In this document: positions 8,680 to 17,738 of the stretch, piece by piece | Layout: each line of letters opens with the position of its first letter | How positions within the stretch are numbered: the first letter of the stretch is position 1 | Origin: Janthinobacterium sp. LM6 | GTDB taxonomy: Bacteria; Pseudomonadota; Gammaproteobacteria; Burkholderiales; Burkholderiaceae_D | Assembly: GCF_002002885.1 (NCBI RefSeq) | Contig: NZ_CP019510.1 | Span: 5,828,001 to 5,892,000, forward strand | Length of the DNA stretch: 64,000 bases | Direction: 5' to 3' | Translations under genes and position numbers: made by a program | The notes under the pieces: model-generated | What the model saw: only the letters and a program-made list of their open reading frames with translations | Told to the model about the DNA's origin: nothing | Database searches by the model: none

Positions 8680-10256
8680 GCCGCCTTCGTCAACGCCAGC
8701 CGCCGTCCCGCTGGCAAGGTGGTGATCGCCGGCGCGCTTCCCTGCGCCAGCTTGAACACGGCCAGCGCCGTGCCCAGCTGCACGGCCTGTTCCTGCAGCG
8801 ATTCGGCCGCTGCCGACGCTTCTTCCACCAGCGCGGAATTTTGCTGCGTCATCTGGTCCATGCTGCCGATGGCCACGCCGATGTCGCCGATGCCGGCGCT
8901 CTGCGCCTGGCTGGCGGCGCTGATCTCGGCCATGATGTCGGCCACCTTTTTCACGGAATCGACGATCTGGCCCATGGTCAGCCCCGCCTCGTCGACCAGC
9001 TTCGAGCCGACATTCACCTTGGCCACCGAATCGCCGATCAATTGCTTGATCTCGCGCGCCGCTGCCGCGCTGCGCTGCGCCAGGTTGCGCACTTCGGACG
9101 CCACCACGGCAAAGCCGCGTCCCTGCTCGCCCGCGCGCGCCGCTTCCACGGCCGCATTCAAGGCCAGGATATTCGTCTGGAAGGCGATGCCGTCAATGAC
9201 GCCGATGATGTCGACGATGCGCCTGGACGAATCGTTGATCTCGCCCATGGTGGTGACCACCTGGCTGACCACTTGCCCGCCCTTCACGGCAACCGAGGAG
9301 GCCGACACCACCAGTGCATGCGCCTGGCCCGCGTTGGCGGCGTTGTCGCGCACGGTGGAAGTCAGGCTATCCATGCTGCGCGCCGTCTGATCCAGGCTGC
9401 CCGCCTGCGATTCCGTGCGCGCGGCCAGGTCCGCATTGCCCTGCGCGATTTCAGCGCTGGCCACCTGGATGGTTTCAGCCGATGCCTTGATGTCGGAGAC
9501 CATGCCACCGAGCTTGGCGCGCATGTCCTTCAGCGCCGCCAGCAGGCTGGCCTGGTCGCCCGCTTCGGTCTCGATGTGCATCGAGAGGTCGCCATCGGCC
9601 ACGGCGCGCGCGATCTGGCGCGCATATTCCGGTTCGCCGCCCAGCTGCTGCCAGATGGCGCGCACGACGAAATGCGACACGGCCACCAGGCAAACGATCA
9701 CGGCCAGCGCCACGGCGATGCTGGTATTGAGCGCATTGCGCACGTTGGCCGCACTGCGCTCGATGCCCTGCTTGAACTGCGCTTGCGCCTGCTCGTTGGT
9801 CTTTGCCAGGTCCGTGTTGAGCACCGCCAGCGCGCCCTGCATGCGCGCCACGGTCGCTTGCGGGTCGCCCTCTTCCATTTCCAGCATGATGCGCGCCGCG
9901 CTCAGCGCCGGCGCATAGTAGGCATCGAATTCCTTTGCCAGCCGCGCACCCTGTTCGCGCTGGCCGGGGATCGCCGCAAAGACGTCCAGCTTGGCGCGCA
10001 GCTTGACGGCCTGGCCGCCGACTTGCCCGATGCGCTCCTTGTCGCCTTCGCTGACGGCATCGCGCAGGGCGTCGCCGACGGCTGCCACGTCCAGGGTCAG
10101 CGACTTGGCCATGTCGAGCACGGGATAGTCGGCACTTTCGGTAGCGTGGATGGAATTGAGCGTGGCCGTGGACAGATAGGCACTGACGGCCAGTCCCAGC
10201 CCGAAAATCACGGCCGAGACGACAGGCAGCGCCCATATCTTGCGTTTGATGCTCAT
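8676..10256 (-). CDS. Methyl-accepting chemotaxis protein
   Basis: A 526-residue transmembrane chemoreceptor: TM1 at ~8-28, a periplasmic four-helix-bundle-sized sensor of about 150 residues, TM2 near 182-202, a HAMP domain, then a cytoplasmic signalling domain. The hairpin tip ([20 protein letters not shown]) lies near residue 370. The C-terminus lacks an NWETF-type CheR/CheB tether. It lies downstream of a PstS-like protein and a porin, separated from the former by 61 nt holding a GC-rich hairpin, so all three may be cotranscribed. Ligand unknown. Confidence 0.9.
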   Translation of the reverse strand: MSIKRKIWALPVVSAVIFGLGLAVSAYLSTATLNSIHATESADYPVLDMAKSLTLDVAAVGDALRDAVSEGDKERIGQVGGQAVKLRAKLDVFAAIPGQREQGARLAKEFDAYYAPALSAARIMLEMEEGDPQATVARMQGALAVLNTDLAKTNEQAQAQFKQGIERSAANVRNALNTSIAVALAVIVCLVAVSHFVVRAIWQQLGGEPEYARQIARAVADGDLSMHIETEAGDQASLLAALKDMRAKLGGMVSDIKASAETIQVASAEIAQGNADLAARTESQAGSLDQTARSMDSLTSTVRDNAANAGQAHALVVSASSVAVKGGQVVSQVVTTMGEINDSSRRIVDIIGVIDGIAFQTNILALNAAVEAARAGEQGRGFAVVASEVRNLAQRSAAAAREIKQLIGDSVAKVNVGSKLVDEAGLTMGQIVDSVKKVADIMAEISAASQAQSAGIGDIGVAIGSMDQMTQQNSALVEEASAAAESLQEQAVQLGTALAVFKLAQGSAPAITTLPAGRRLALTKAA

Positions 10257-10282
10257 TGCTGTCTCCTGATGTTGATGAGTTA

Positions 10283-10310
10283 TCGGGCCGCCGCATGACG
10301 CGCGGCCCGA
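10283..10310 (-). other. GC-rich hairpin between the PstS-like and chemoreceptor genes
   Basis: Perfect 9-bp stem TCGGGCCGC/GCGGCCCGA with a 10-nt loop. In the direction of transcription no T-tract follows, so it is unlikely to be a full intrinsic terminator. It could be an RNA-processing or stabilising hairpin that sets the ratio of the two products. Confidence 0.5.
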
Positions 10311-10317
10311 ACCGGCT

Positions 10318-10725
10318 TTATGGCGCCGTCAGCACCACTTTGACGGTGCCGTCGACGGCACTCTTTTCGATATAGCCGATGGCTTTCGGATCGGCCGCCA
10401 CGGCCTTCTTCACGTCGGCGCTATTGGCCGCTTCCTTCGGCAAGGTCGCCTTCCCCGTGAAAACCAGCTTGGACCACAGGGCTTTCGCTTGCGATGGTTC
10501 CTTGTCCGTCACCTTCTTGTAGAACTCGGCGCGCACGGGGGCGCTTTCCGGCTGGTCGATCGGCGTCATGGCCGTCGATTTGCCGAGGAAAAATTGCGCC
10601 ACCTGTTCGTTCGTCATGGCGCCGGCGGCGCTTTTGGGATTGACCACCACGACCACTTCGGCCATGGCGGGCACGCTAATCGACAGCGCCAGCAAGGCAG
10701 CCACATTCACAATAAATGGTTTCAT
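10318..10725 (-). CDS. Small periplasmic PstS-like (phosphate-binding-type) protein
   Basis: A 135-residue exported protein with signal peptide [22 protein letters not shown], then '[28 protein letters not shown]'. That block is typical of the short PstS-like proteins of Gram-negatives; they are much smaller than true PstS (about 300 residues) and are mostly uncharacterised. ATG 10725 is preceded by AAGGAGC. The longer frame back to 10821 lacks a signal peptide and overlaps the porin gene, so I reject it. It follows the porin by 10 nt and precedes a chemoreceptor, suggesting a ligand-binding partner of one or both. Phosphate as ligand is not established. Confidence 0.75.
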   Translation of the reverse strand: MKPFIVNVAALLALSISVPAMAEVVVVVNPKSAAGAMTNEQVAQFFLGKSTAMTPIDQPESAPVRAEFYKKVTDKEPSQAKALWSKLVFTGKATLPKEAANSADVKKAVAADPKAIGYIEKSAVDGTVKVVLTAP

Positions 10726-10735
10726 GCGGCGCTCC

Positions 10736-11998
10736 TTAGAAAACGAAATCGATGGCGGCGGCAGCCACCGTGACAGGGCCATGGAAACCTGGCTTGGCTT
10801 GCACGAACAGGCCCGGGCCATTCTTCGGCTTGATGCGGTCGATCTGCACTTTCAGCGCGGCCGAACGGTGGAAGTCCCAGCGCACGCCGATGCTGTCCGT
10901 CGATTGCTCCAGCTGGTTGCGCATATAAGCGAGGGTGTCGACGCCGGCCGACAGGGCGCGCAGGGTCGGCGTGCAGGCGGCCGGATAGCCGGCAGGGCAG
11001 GATGCGGGCACGGTGTTGTTCACGCGGCCATCGGCCTTCAGGCTGGCGTGGCTGTAGTATGGCAGGAAGGCGCCGATGCGGTAGCCTCCCATCACGTACC
11101 ACGAGGTGCTGTCGCTGACATAGCTGTCCGTCTTGCGCTTCGCATATTCGGACTGCAGCAGCACATTGTTCCAGTCCAGGCCGAGGCCCACGGACGTAAA
11201 CGATGCCTTCTTGTCCTTGACTTCCAGCGCATCGGCCAGGGCGCCCAGCTGGGCGATCTTGTAGCCGTTGCCGGCCGTGCGCAAGCCGCCCATCAGGGTG
11301 TTCAGGCTCGGTGAATCGTTGATCGTCAGCTTGGTCTCGGCCCGGCCGAAACGCACGGTGACGGGACCATGTTCGGCCACCACGTTGAGGGCGACGATGG
11401 ACTTGCCTTCCACCTGCACGGTCGAAGCGGGACCCGTGGCCAGGGTGGCCTTGGTGCGGCCCAGCGCCAGCTGCGTGGTGATGCTGGTGTCGCCCGCGCT
11501 GAACTGGTAGGTGCCATCGACGCCGTCGATGCTGTTCAGGGGAACCTGCGAATACATTTCGCCGGGCGGGCGCAGCATGGTGTTGGCATAGCCCACGTTA
11601 CGGTAATCGGAAATCATGAAGACGGGCAGACCCATGCGGCCAACGCGCACACTGAAGCTGTCCGACACCTTGGCCTTGGCGAAGGCCCACGCCAGTTCGG
11701 CGCCAAAATCGTCCTCGCCATCCTTGCGCGCCAGCCCTTGCACGGTGGCCGACAGCCAGGGATTGACGGTGACATTGGCCTGCAAGCCCAGGTTGGAATC
11801 GACGCCTGTGCGGGCGGTGCGGCCTGCGCCGGCAGCCTGGTTCGGGCGCGCAAACTGCGCGTTGTCGGTATCGGCCATGGTCAGGGCAGCAGTGCCGTAA
11901 CCGCTGATCTTGACCGCGGGACCAGGGGCCTCTTCGGCATAGGCATGGCTGATGGCCAGGGGCATGGCCAGCAGGAAAATCAGGACGTGTTTATTCAT
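10736..11998 (-). CDS. Outer-membrane porin-like beta-barrel protein
   Basis: A 420-residue protein with signal peptide MNKHVLIFLLAMPLAISHAYA, alternating amphipathic beta-strand sequence throughout and a C-terminal phenylalanine (IDFVF), the signal for insertion by the BAM complex. Opening blocks 'VKISGYGTAALTMADTDNAQF' and later 'FSVRVGRMGLPVFMISDYRNVGYANTMLRPP' resemble porins described only as hypothetical in betaproteobacteria. It heads a run with the PstS-like gene (10-nt gap) and a chemoreceptor. The 400-nt region upstream holds a dyad and a hairpin (see those entries). Confidence 0.75.
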   Translation of the reverse strand: MNKHVLIFLLAMPLAISHAYAEEAPGPAVKISGYGTAALTMADTDNAQFARPNQAAGAGRTARTGVDSNLGLQANVTVNPWLSATVQGLARKDGEDDFGAELAWAFAKAKVSDSFSVRVGRMGLPVFMISDYRNVGYANTMLRPPGEMYSQVPLNSIDGVDGTYQFSAGDTSITTQLALGRTKATLATGPASTVQVEGKSIVALNVVAEHGPVTVRFGRAETKLTINDSPSLNTLMGGLRTAGNGYKIAQLGALADALEVKDKKASFTSVGLGLDWNNVLLQSEYAKRKTDSYVSDSTSWYVMGGYRIGAFLPYYSHASLKADGRVNNTVPASCPAGYPAACTPTLRALSAGVDTLAYMRNQLEQSTDSIGVRWDFHRSAALKVQIDRIKPKNGPGLFVQAKPGFHGPVTVAAAAIDFVF

Positions 11999-12061
11999 AG
12001 TAATTAAATACCCGTAGCGGTGAACGTTAATCGTGGAATGGGACTCGAGGTCGATGGCTCA

Positions 12062-12090
12062 CCGGCCGTAAAAGGCCGGGTCCGTTTTTT
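12062..12090 (+). terminator. Orphan intrinsic-terminator-like hairpin
   Basis: CCGGCC (12062-12067), loop GTAAAA, GGCCGG (12074-12079), then after five nt a run of seven T. It reads as a + strand terminator, but no + strand gene ends here: the nearest genes on both sides are on the - strand. It may end an unannotated small RNA or be a structure in the porin leader. Confidence 0.4.
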
Positions 12091-12135
12091 TCGCGCCGTC
12101 ATCGCCTTGGGCGTCCATGGCGGCGTGACCAGTGA

Positions 12136-12166
12136 GTAAAACCATGCTACAGAGAAAAGGTTTTAC
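12136..12166. promoter_or_regulatory. Dyad GTAAAACC-N15-GGTTTTAC upstream of the porin gene
   Basis: Perfect 8-bp inverted repeat with a 15-nt spacer, about 140-165 nt upstream of the porin start. The spacing suits a dimeric transcription factor. No known family's box is recognised. Confidence 0.4.
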
Positions 12167-12324
12167 GTTGGAAAGTTTTCTTAAGGCAATAAGCGAATTC
12201 GCCCATTTCCATGAAAAAAGCACGCGTTCTAGAGGGGTTTATCTAAATAGCACGCCGTGCAAAACCACACTTAGGCTATATTTTTCATACACTTATGGAT
12301 AATTCAAGACGAAAAGAATCCGGA

Positions 12325-12363
12325 TAAAAAAAGCGCCGCCCGCGCGAAGACCGCGGGCGGCGC
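12325..12363 (-). terminator. Intrinsic terminator of the paa operon (after paaZ)
   Basis: Perfect 12-bp GC stem, GCGCCGCCCGCG (12333-12344) and CGCGGGCGGCGC (12352-12363), with a 7-nt loop. On the - strand it is followed by a run of eight T (A-tract 12325-12332 on the + strand). It lies 40 nt after the paaZ stop and is the clearest terminator in the window. Confidence 0.85.
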
Positions 12364-12402
12364 CGTTCAAACCAGTCCTGCCAGAGACGCTTACTCTCGG
12401 AC

Positions 12403-14454
12403 TTACTCGCGCTTCGACACCAGGGTCAGAATATCGTAGCTGGCCACGAGTTCCTCGTTCTGGTTCGTCACCTGCACGTCCCACGCGACCACGCCCTGTC
12501 CCACGCCAAACACGTCCTTGCGGTTGCGGTCGACCTTGCGCTTGCACGTCAGGCGCGCGCGGATGGTGTCGCCGATGGCGACGGGGGCGACGAAACGCAG
12601 GTTGTCCAGGCCATAATTGGCCAGCACGGGGCCGACGCCGGGCGAGACGAACAGGCCGGCAGCGGCCGACAGCACGAAGTAGCCGTGGGCGATGCGCTTG
12701 CCGAACTGCGATTCCTTGGCCGCGATTTCGTCAAAGTGCATGTAGAAGAAGTCGCCCGAGATGCCGCCGAAGGCGACGATGTCCGCTTCGCTGACCGTGC
12801 GGCGGTGCGTGAGCAGCGAATCGCCCGTCTTCAGGTCCTCGAAGTGCTTGCGGAACGGGTGGATCGGACTTTCGTTGACATCCGCACCGCGCACGTATTC
12901 GCCCGTGATCGCCGCCAGCATGGTCGGCGAGCCTTGCACAGCCGCCCGTTGCAGGTAATGGCGCACGGCGCGCACGCCGCCCAGTTCTTCGCCGCCGCCC
13001 GCGCGGCCAGGGCCGCCGTGCTTCAGTTGCGGCAGCGGTGAGCCATGGCCCGTCGAATCGACGGAGGCCACGCGCTCGAGCACGTGCACGCGGCCATGCG
13101 TGGCCGCCACTTGCGGCACCACGCGCGCGGCGATCTTCGGATCGCGCGTCACCAGGGTACTCACCAGGCTGCCCTTGCCGCGCGCGGCCAGGGCCAGCGC
13201 TTCGTCGATATCGTTGTAGCCCATCATGGTGCTGACGGGGCCGAATGCTTCCACGTCATGCACGGCGTCGTTGCCGAAGGCGTCGCGGCACAGCAGCAAA
13301 GTCGGCGAGAAGAAGCTGCCGTCAAGGGCGCCATCGCCCAAAGGACTAAAACCGTCGGCCGCGCCGAACACCACTTCATTACCCTGCGACAGGGTGGCGA
13401 CCCGTTCGGCCACGTCGTTCTGCTGTTCCTTCGACGCCAGCGCGCCCATGCGCACGCCTTCGATGGACGGGTCACCCACCACCACCTTGGCCAGGCGTTC
13501 GCGCAAGCGCGTGCCGACGGCGTCCATCAAGTGTTGCGGCACGATGATGCGACGGATGGCCGTGCACTTCTGGCCAGACTTGCCCGTCATTTCGCGCACG
13601 ACTTCCTTCACGAACAGGTCGAATTCCACGTCGTCGGGCGTGACATCCGGCGCCAGGATGGCGCAGTTGAGCGAATCGGCTTCGCCGTTGAAGGGCACGG
13701 ACTGGGCGATCAGGTTCGGATTGGTGCGCAGCTTGGCGGCCGTGGCCGCCGATCCCGTAAACGTGACGAAATCCTGGCCATTCAAGCGATCCAGCAAGTC
13801 GCCCGTGGAACCAATCACCAATTGCAGGCTGCCGGCCGGCAGCAAGCCCGATTCGTGCATCATGCGCACGACGGCCTGCGTCAGGTAACTCGTCGCCGTG
13901 GCCGGCTTGGCGATGCAGGGCATGGCCGCCAGGAAGCTGGGCGCGAATTTTTCCAGCAAGCCCCAGATGGGGAAATTGAAGGCGTTGATATGCACGGCCA
14001 GGCCGCCGCGCGGCACCAGGATATGCGTGCCGGCGAAACCGCCTTTTTTACCGAGCGCGATGGCCGGGCCTTCGTGCAGCACGTTCGACGACGGCAGCTC
14101 GTTGCTGCCCATGCTGGCGTAGGCGAACAGGGTGCCCGTGCCGCCTTCGATGTCGACCCAGCTGTCGGCGCGCGTGGCGCCCGACAGGTGCGAGATCGCG
14201 TACAGCTCTTCCTTGCGCTCGACCAGGTACAGGGCCAATGCCTTCAGGCGCGCGGCGCGCTGCTGGAAGTCCAGCGCCATCAGGCCAGGCACACCCGTCT
14301 TGCGCGCATACGTGACGGCTTCGTCGAAGTCGATCTTTTCCGCATGCGTGTGATAGATGACGCGGTTGTTCAAGGCGCTGTGCAGTGGCACGGCGGCGCT
14401 TTCGCCCAGCCAGCGGCCGGCGATCAGGCTTTGCAGGGTGGATATATTAGCCAT
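12403..14454 (-). CDS. paaZ: PaaZ: oxepin-CoA hydrolase / 3-oxo-5,6-dehydrosuberyl-CoA semialdehyde dehydrogenase
   Basis: Bifunctional cytoplasmic enzyme that opens the oxepin-CoA ring and oxidises the resulting aldehyde. The N-terminal aldehyde dehydrogenase domain (~1-520) has Glu258 in FNGEADSLN and catalytic Cys297 in GQKCTAIRR. The C-terminal MaoC-type hydratase domain (~530-683) includes '[14 protein letters not shown]', the expected Asp/His region. 683 residues matches full-length PaaZ, so both activities should be present. It is the last gene before a strong terminator and is separated from paaY by a 27-bp palindrome. Confidence 0.95.
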   Translation of the reverse strand: MANISTLQSLIAGRWLGESAAVPLHSALNNRVIYHTHAEKIDFDEAVTYARKTGVPGLMALDFQQRAARLKALALYLVERKEELYAISHLSGATRADSWVDIEGGTGTLFAYASMGSNELPSSNVLHEGPAIALGKKGGFAGTHILVPRGGLAVHINAFNFPIWGLLEKFAPSFLAAMPCIAKPATATSYLTQAVVRMMHESGLLPAGSLQLVIGSTGDLLDRLNGQDFVTFTGSAATAAKLRTNPNLIAQSVPFNGEADSLNCAILAPDVTPDDVEFDLFVKEVVREMTGKSGQKCTAIRRIIVPQHLMDAVGTRLRERLAKVVVGDPSIEGVRMGALASKEQQNDVAERVATLSQGNEVVFGAADGFSPLGDGALDGSFFSPTLLLCRDAFGNDAVHDVEAFGPVSTMMGYNDIDEALALAARGKGSLVSTLVTRDPKIAARVVPQVAATHGRVHVLERVASVDSTGHGSPLPQLKHGGPGRAGGGEELGGVRAVRHYLQRAAVQGSPTMLAAITGEYVRGADVNESPIHPFRKHFEDLKTGDSLLTHRRTVSEADIVAFGGISGDFFYMHFDEIAAKESQFGKRIAHGYFVLSAAAGLFVSPGVGPVLANYGLDNLRFVAPVAIGDTIRARLTCKRKVDRNRKDVFGVGQGVVAWDVQVTNQNEELVASYDILTLVSKRE

Positions 14455-14468
14455 TCGATTCTCCGTTA

Positions 14469-14495
14469 GGGGTCAGACCCGTCGGGTCTGACCCC
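14469..14495. repeat. 27-bp palindromic repeat, copy 1
   Basis: Arms GGGGTCAGACCCG and CGGGTCTGACCCC flank a single T, giving a perfect 13-bp hairpin. It lies between paaY and paaZ. The same element recurs at 15188 and 25392, and a variant at 35459. Confidence 0.9.
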
Positions 14496-14515
14496 TGCAT
14501 TTAAAGGGTTAAAGG

Positions 14516-15130
14516 TTATTGCGCCGCAGCGTTCTTGTGCAAATGCAGCGGCAAGGCCGATTCGAAATTCAGGCGCTGGCGGTTTGCCTCGACTTCCGTC
14601 AGGGCTTCCACCTCGCGCATCGTCTGCATCGAGCGCACGGCCAGTTCGTGGTACTGGCCCGTGCCCGAGCTTTTCCATTTGATTTCATCGTCGGTCAGCG
14701 CGCGGATAATCTTGGCGGGCGTGCCTACCACCATGCTGCGCGGCGCGACGATCATGCCCGCCTTCACAAAACTCATGGCCGCGACGATGGATTCCTCGCC
14801 GATGATGGCGTTATCCATCACCACGGCGTTCATGCCGACGAGCGCATTGCGGCCGATGCGGCAGCCGTGCAGCACGGCGCCGTGGCCGATATGGCCGTCG
14901 ACTTCGACCACCGTGTCGCAGCCGGGGAAGCCGTGCATGACGCAGGTATCCTGCAGATTCGCGCCCTCTTCCAGGATCAATCGGCCGAAGTCGCCGCGGA
15001 TCGAGGCCAGCGGACCGATATAGCAGCGCGGGCCGACGATCACATCGCCGATCAGCACGGCCGACGGGTGCACATAGGCGCTGGGGTGGACGACGGGGGT
15101 AACGCCGTTGATTTCGTAGACTTTGACCAT
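14516..15130 (-). CDS. paaY: PaaY: hexapeptide-repeat protein of phenylacetate catabolism
   Basis: A 204-residue left-handed beta-helix protein of the gamma-carbonic anhydrase/acetyltransferase type. Hexapeptide repeats run from '[31 protein letters not shown]' to '[10 protein letters not shown]'. In characterised systems PaaY is a thioesterase that clears off-pathway CoA esters. ATG 15130 is preceded by AGGAGT at normal spacing; a GTG six nt further upstream abuts that Shine-Dalgarno and is unlikely. It is flanked on both sides by copies of the 27-bp palindrome. Confidence 0.9.
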   Translation of the reverse strand: MVKVYEINGVTPVVHPSAYVHPSAVLIGDVIVGPRCYIGPLASIRGDFGRLILEEGANLQDTCVMHGFPGCDTVVEVDGHIGHGAVLHGCRIGRNALVGMNAVVMDNAIIGEESIVAAMSFVKAGMIVAPRSMVVGTPAKIIRALTDDEIKWKSSGTGQYHELAVRSMQTMREVEALTEVEANRQRLNFESALPLHLHKNAAAQ

Positions 15131-15174
15131 ACACACTCCTATTCATCTGCGCGCCATGCACGCTATTACTAGAC

Positions 15175-15227
15175 GCAGCGGAAAACTGGGGTCAGACCCG
15201 GCGGGTCTGACCCCGGCCCTCCGCTGC
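15175..15227. repeat. 27-bp palindromic repeat, copy 2, inside a longer inverted repeat
   Basis: The core palindrome at 15188-15214 has the same 13-bp arms as copy 1 but a central G. It is enclosed by a second perfect 8-bp inverted repeat, GCAGCGGA (15175-15182) and TCCGCTGC (15220-15227), making a composite hairpin. It sits between livF and paaY. Confidence 0.9.
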
Positions 15228-15266
15228 TGTCTTCACATACCCAGACCCCAGTATTTGCCCTTCGGG

Positions 15267-16001
15267 TTACATACCCAAGTACGCGCTTTGTACCTGCTCG
15301 TTATGCAGCAATTCGGGACCGGGACCGGACAGGGTGATGGCGCCAGTCTCGATCACATAGCCCACGTCGGCGATCGACAGGGCGGCGTGCGCGTTCTGTT
15401 CGACGAGGAAGATGGTGATGCCCTGGTCACGCAGTTCGGCCACGATGCGGAAGATTTCCGCGATCAGCAAGGGCGCCAGGCCCATGCTCGGTTCGTCGAG
15501 CAGCAGCAGTTGCGGGCGGCCCATCAGAGCGCGCGCCATGGCCAGCATCTGCTGCTGCCCACCCGATAAAGTTCCGGCCAGCAGCAAGCGCTTTTCCTTC
15601 AGGATCGGGAACAGGCCGTACATGCGCTCCATGTCGCCGGCCACGTCCTGCGGAGGGCGCGTGAAGGCGCCCAGGCGCAGATTGTCTTCCACCGTCATGG
15701 GGCCGAACACTTGCCGCCCCTCCGGCACCTGGCAAATGCCGCTGCGCACGCGCCTGTCGGCGCTCATGCGGCTCACGTCCTGGCCGGCGAAGGCGATGCT
15801 GCCGGCGCTGATCGGCTGCACGCCGGAGATGGCCCGCAACAGGGTCGTCTTGCCGGCGCCATTCGCGCCCACCAGCGCCACGAGCTGGCCCTGGCGTACC
15901 TGCAGGTCGATGCCGTGCAAGGCCTGGATGCGGCCGTAATGGCTGGTCAGGCCGGCGATATCGAGCACCAGCGGAGTTTGAGGTTTTTCCATCTTCATCA
16001 T
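15267..16001 (-). CDS. livF: LivF-type ABC transporter ATP-binding protein
   Basis: A 244-residue nucleotide-binding subunit of a branched-chain-amino-acid-type importer. Walker A GANGAGKTT (Lys51), the signature LSGGQQQM, and Walker B LLLLDEPSMGLAP are intact. It is translationally coupled (ATGA overlap) to livG and is the last transporter gene. It lies inside a phenylacetate cluster, so the likely cargo is phenylacetate or a related aromatic acid rather than Leu/Ile/Val; this is inferred from context. Confidence 0.92.
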   Translation of the reverse strand: MMKMEKPQTPLVLDIAGLTSHYGRIQALHGIDLQVRQGQLVALVGANGAGKTTLLRAISGVQPISAGSIAFAGQDVSRMSADRRVRSGICQVPEGRQVFGPMTVEDNLRLGAFTRPPQDVAGDMERMYGLFPILKEKRLLLAGTLSGGQQQMLAMARALMGRPQLLLLDEPSMGLAPLLIAEIFRIVAELRDQGITIFLVEQNAHAALSIADVGYVIETGAITLSGPGPELLHNEQVQSAYLGM

Positions 16002-16753
16002 GCCGCCACTCCCAGATACGCGGCCACCACGTCGGGGTTCGCGCGCACTTCGGCGGCGGTTCCCTCGGCCAGCTTCTTGCCATAGTCGAGCACCAGGATA
16101 TGGTCCGACAAATTCATCACCAGTTTCATGTCATGCTCGACCAGCACCACCGTCACGCCCGATTGCGCCACCTTGCGGATCAGGGCTTCGATCTCGCCCG
16201 TTTCCGTGTGGTTCAGGCCCGCCGCCGGCTCATCGAGCAGCAGCACCTTCGGCTTGGCCGCCAGCGCGCGCGCGATTTCCAGGCGTTTTAATGCGCCATA
16301 CGACATCTGTCCCGCCTCGTCATCGATATGCCGGCCCACGCCGACAAACTCCATCAGGCCCGCCGCCTCGTCGCGGCAAGCCGCATCGGCGCGGCGCACG
16401 GACGGCAAACGCAGCATGGAGCCGAACAGGTTCTGGTTCAGGCGCAAATGCGCCCCCACCATCACGTTGTCGATTGCCGTCATGTTCATGCACACTTGCA
16501 GATTCTGGAAGGTGCGGCTCATGCCGCGCCGCGCCAACGCATCGGGCGGCATGGCGGCCACGTTCTCGCCATTGAGCAAAATCTCGCCCTTGGTCGGCGT
16601 GTAGACGCCCGTGATCAGGTTGAACAGCGTCGTCTTGCCGGCGCCATTCGGCCCGATCACGGAATGGATATTGCCTTCCTTGACGGTAAAGCTCACGTCC
16701 TGCACCGCGTGCACGCCGCCAAAGCTCTTGCTCAGATTGTTAATCGTCAGCAT
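15998..16753 (-). CDS. livG: LivG-type ABC transporter ATP-binding protein
   Basis: A 251-residue second nucleotide-binding subunit. Walker A is GPNGAGKTT, and the Q-loop region 'RTFQNLQVCMNMTAIDNVMVGAHL' and Walker B VLLLDEPAAGLNHTE are typical of LivG. The usual LSGGQ signature is replaced by MSYGALKRLEIARAL, as in genuine LivG proteins ('LSYGxQRRLEIARAL'). It sits one nt after livM and overlaps livF. Confidence 0.92.
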   Translation of the reverse strand: MLTINNLSKSFGGVHAVQDVSFTVKEGNIHSVIGPNGAGKTTLFNLITGVYTPTKGEILLNGENVAAMPPDALARRGMSRTFQNLQVCMNMTAIDNVMVGAHLRLNQNLFGSMLRLPSVRRADAACRDEAAGLMEFVGVGRHIDDEAGQMSYGALKRLEIARALAAKPKVLLLDEPAAGLNHTETGEIEALIRKVAQSGVTVVLVEHDMKLVMNLSDHILVLDYGKKLAEGTAAEVRANPDVVAAYLGVAA

Positions 16754-16754
16754 G

Positions 16755-17738
16755 TCACACCTCCTGCGCGGATTTGACGGGCGCCTTGGGTGTGGCGGCC
16801 CGCTTGCGCGAACGGCTGGCCAGGCTCGGTACCAGGCCTTTCGGCATGAAGATCATGGTGGCCATCAGGATCACGCCGAAGACCACCGTTTCCCAGCCTT
16901 CAAAACTGGACAGCAATTGCGGCAGGATCGTCAGCAGGGCCGCGCCGATGATGGAACCGAAGATCGACGCCATGCCGCCCACCACGACCATCGTCACCAG
17001 CTCGATCGAGTGGAAAAAGCCGGCCAGGTTGGGCGTGATGAAGCCGATGTAGTGAGCGCTGATGCTGCCCGCGATGCTGGCGATGATGGCCGACAGCACG
17101 AACACGCGCACCTTGAAGCGGGTGGTATCGACGCCGACCACGCGGGCCGCCACTTCCGAACCGTGAATCGCCTGCAGCGCGCGGCCGACGGGCGAATCGA
17201 TCAGGTTCAGGGCCAGCCACGTCACCAGCAACAGCAGCACGGCGCACACCAGGTACCACGATTTTTCACCGGCGATTTCCAGGCCGCCCAAGGTGAAGGC
17301 GGACACGCCGATGCCGTCCGGGCCGCCCGTCCACTGCGTCTCGTTGTTGATGACGATGGAAATGATGATGCCCAGGCCCAGGGTGGCCATGGCCAGGGTG
17401 TGGCCCTTGAGTTTCAGCACGGGACGCGCCAGCAGCAGCGCCAGCAGACCCGTGGCGATGGCGCCCGCCGCCAGCGCGGCCAACGGCGGCCAGTTGTAGT
17501 GCGTGGTCAGCACGGCCGACGCATACGCGCCCAGGCCATAGAAACCCGCGTGGCCCAGGCTGATCTGGCCCGTGTAGCCCATCAGGAGGTTCAGGCCGAT
17601 GACGACGATGGCGTTCAGGGCGATGCGGATCGCCACGTCATAATAGAACGCGTTGCTCAGGAACAGCGGCAGGATGGCCAGCACGAGGGCCAGCACCAGC
17701 AAGCCGCCGTGGCGCGAGCGTGTGAAAAAGTTGGTCAT
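16755..17738 (-). CDS. livM: LivM-type ABC transporter permease
   Basis: A 327-residue permease with about nine hydrophobic helices. It has the LivM-family loop 'GYTGQISLGHAGFYGLGAYASAVL' and the conserved cytoplasmic stretch 'SPVGRALQAIHGSEVAARVVGVDTTRFKVRVFVLSA' with its EAA-like interaction site. It pairs with LivH in the inner membrane. Start ATG 17738 overlaps the livH stop. Confidence 0.92.
   Translation of the reverse strand: MTNFFTRSRHGGLLVLALVLAILPLFLSNAFYYDVAIRIALNAIVVIGLNLLMGYTGQISLGHAGFYGLGAYASAVLTTHYNWPPLAALAAGAIATGLLALLLARPVLKLKGHTLAMATLGLGIIISIVINNETQWTGGPDGIGVSAFTLGGLEIAGEKSWYLVCAVLLLLVTWLALNLIDSPVGRALQAIHGSEVAARVVGVDTTRFKVRVFVLSAIIASIAGSISAHYIGFITPNLAGFFHSIELVTMVVVGGMASIFGSIIGAALLTILPQLLSSFEGWETVVFGVILMATMIFMPKGLVPSLASRSRKRAATPKAPVKSAQEV

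Larger units (their letters stand above)
11999..12332. other. Non-coding region upstream of the porin gene
   Basis: About 330 nt with no convincing gene, lying between the porin start and the paaZ terminator. It contains an 8-bp inverted repeat at 12136-12166, a GC hairpin followed by seven T on the + strand at 12062-12090, and several AT-rich stretches that could hold the porin promoter. I could not pick a unique -35/-10 pair. Confidence 0.6.
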
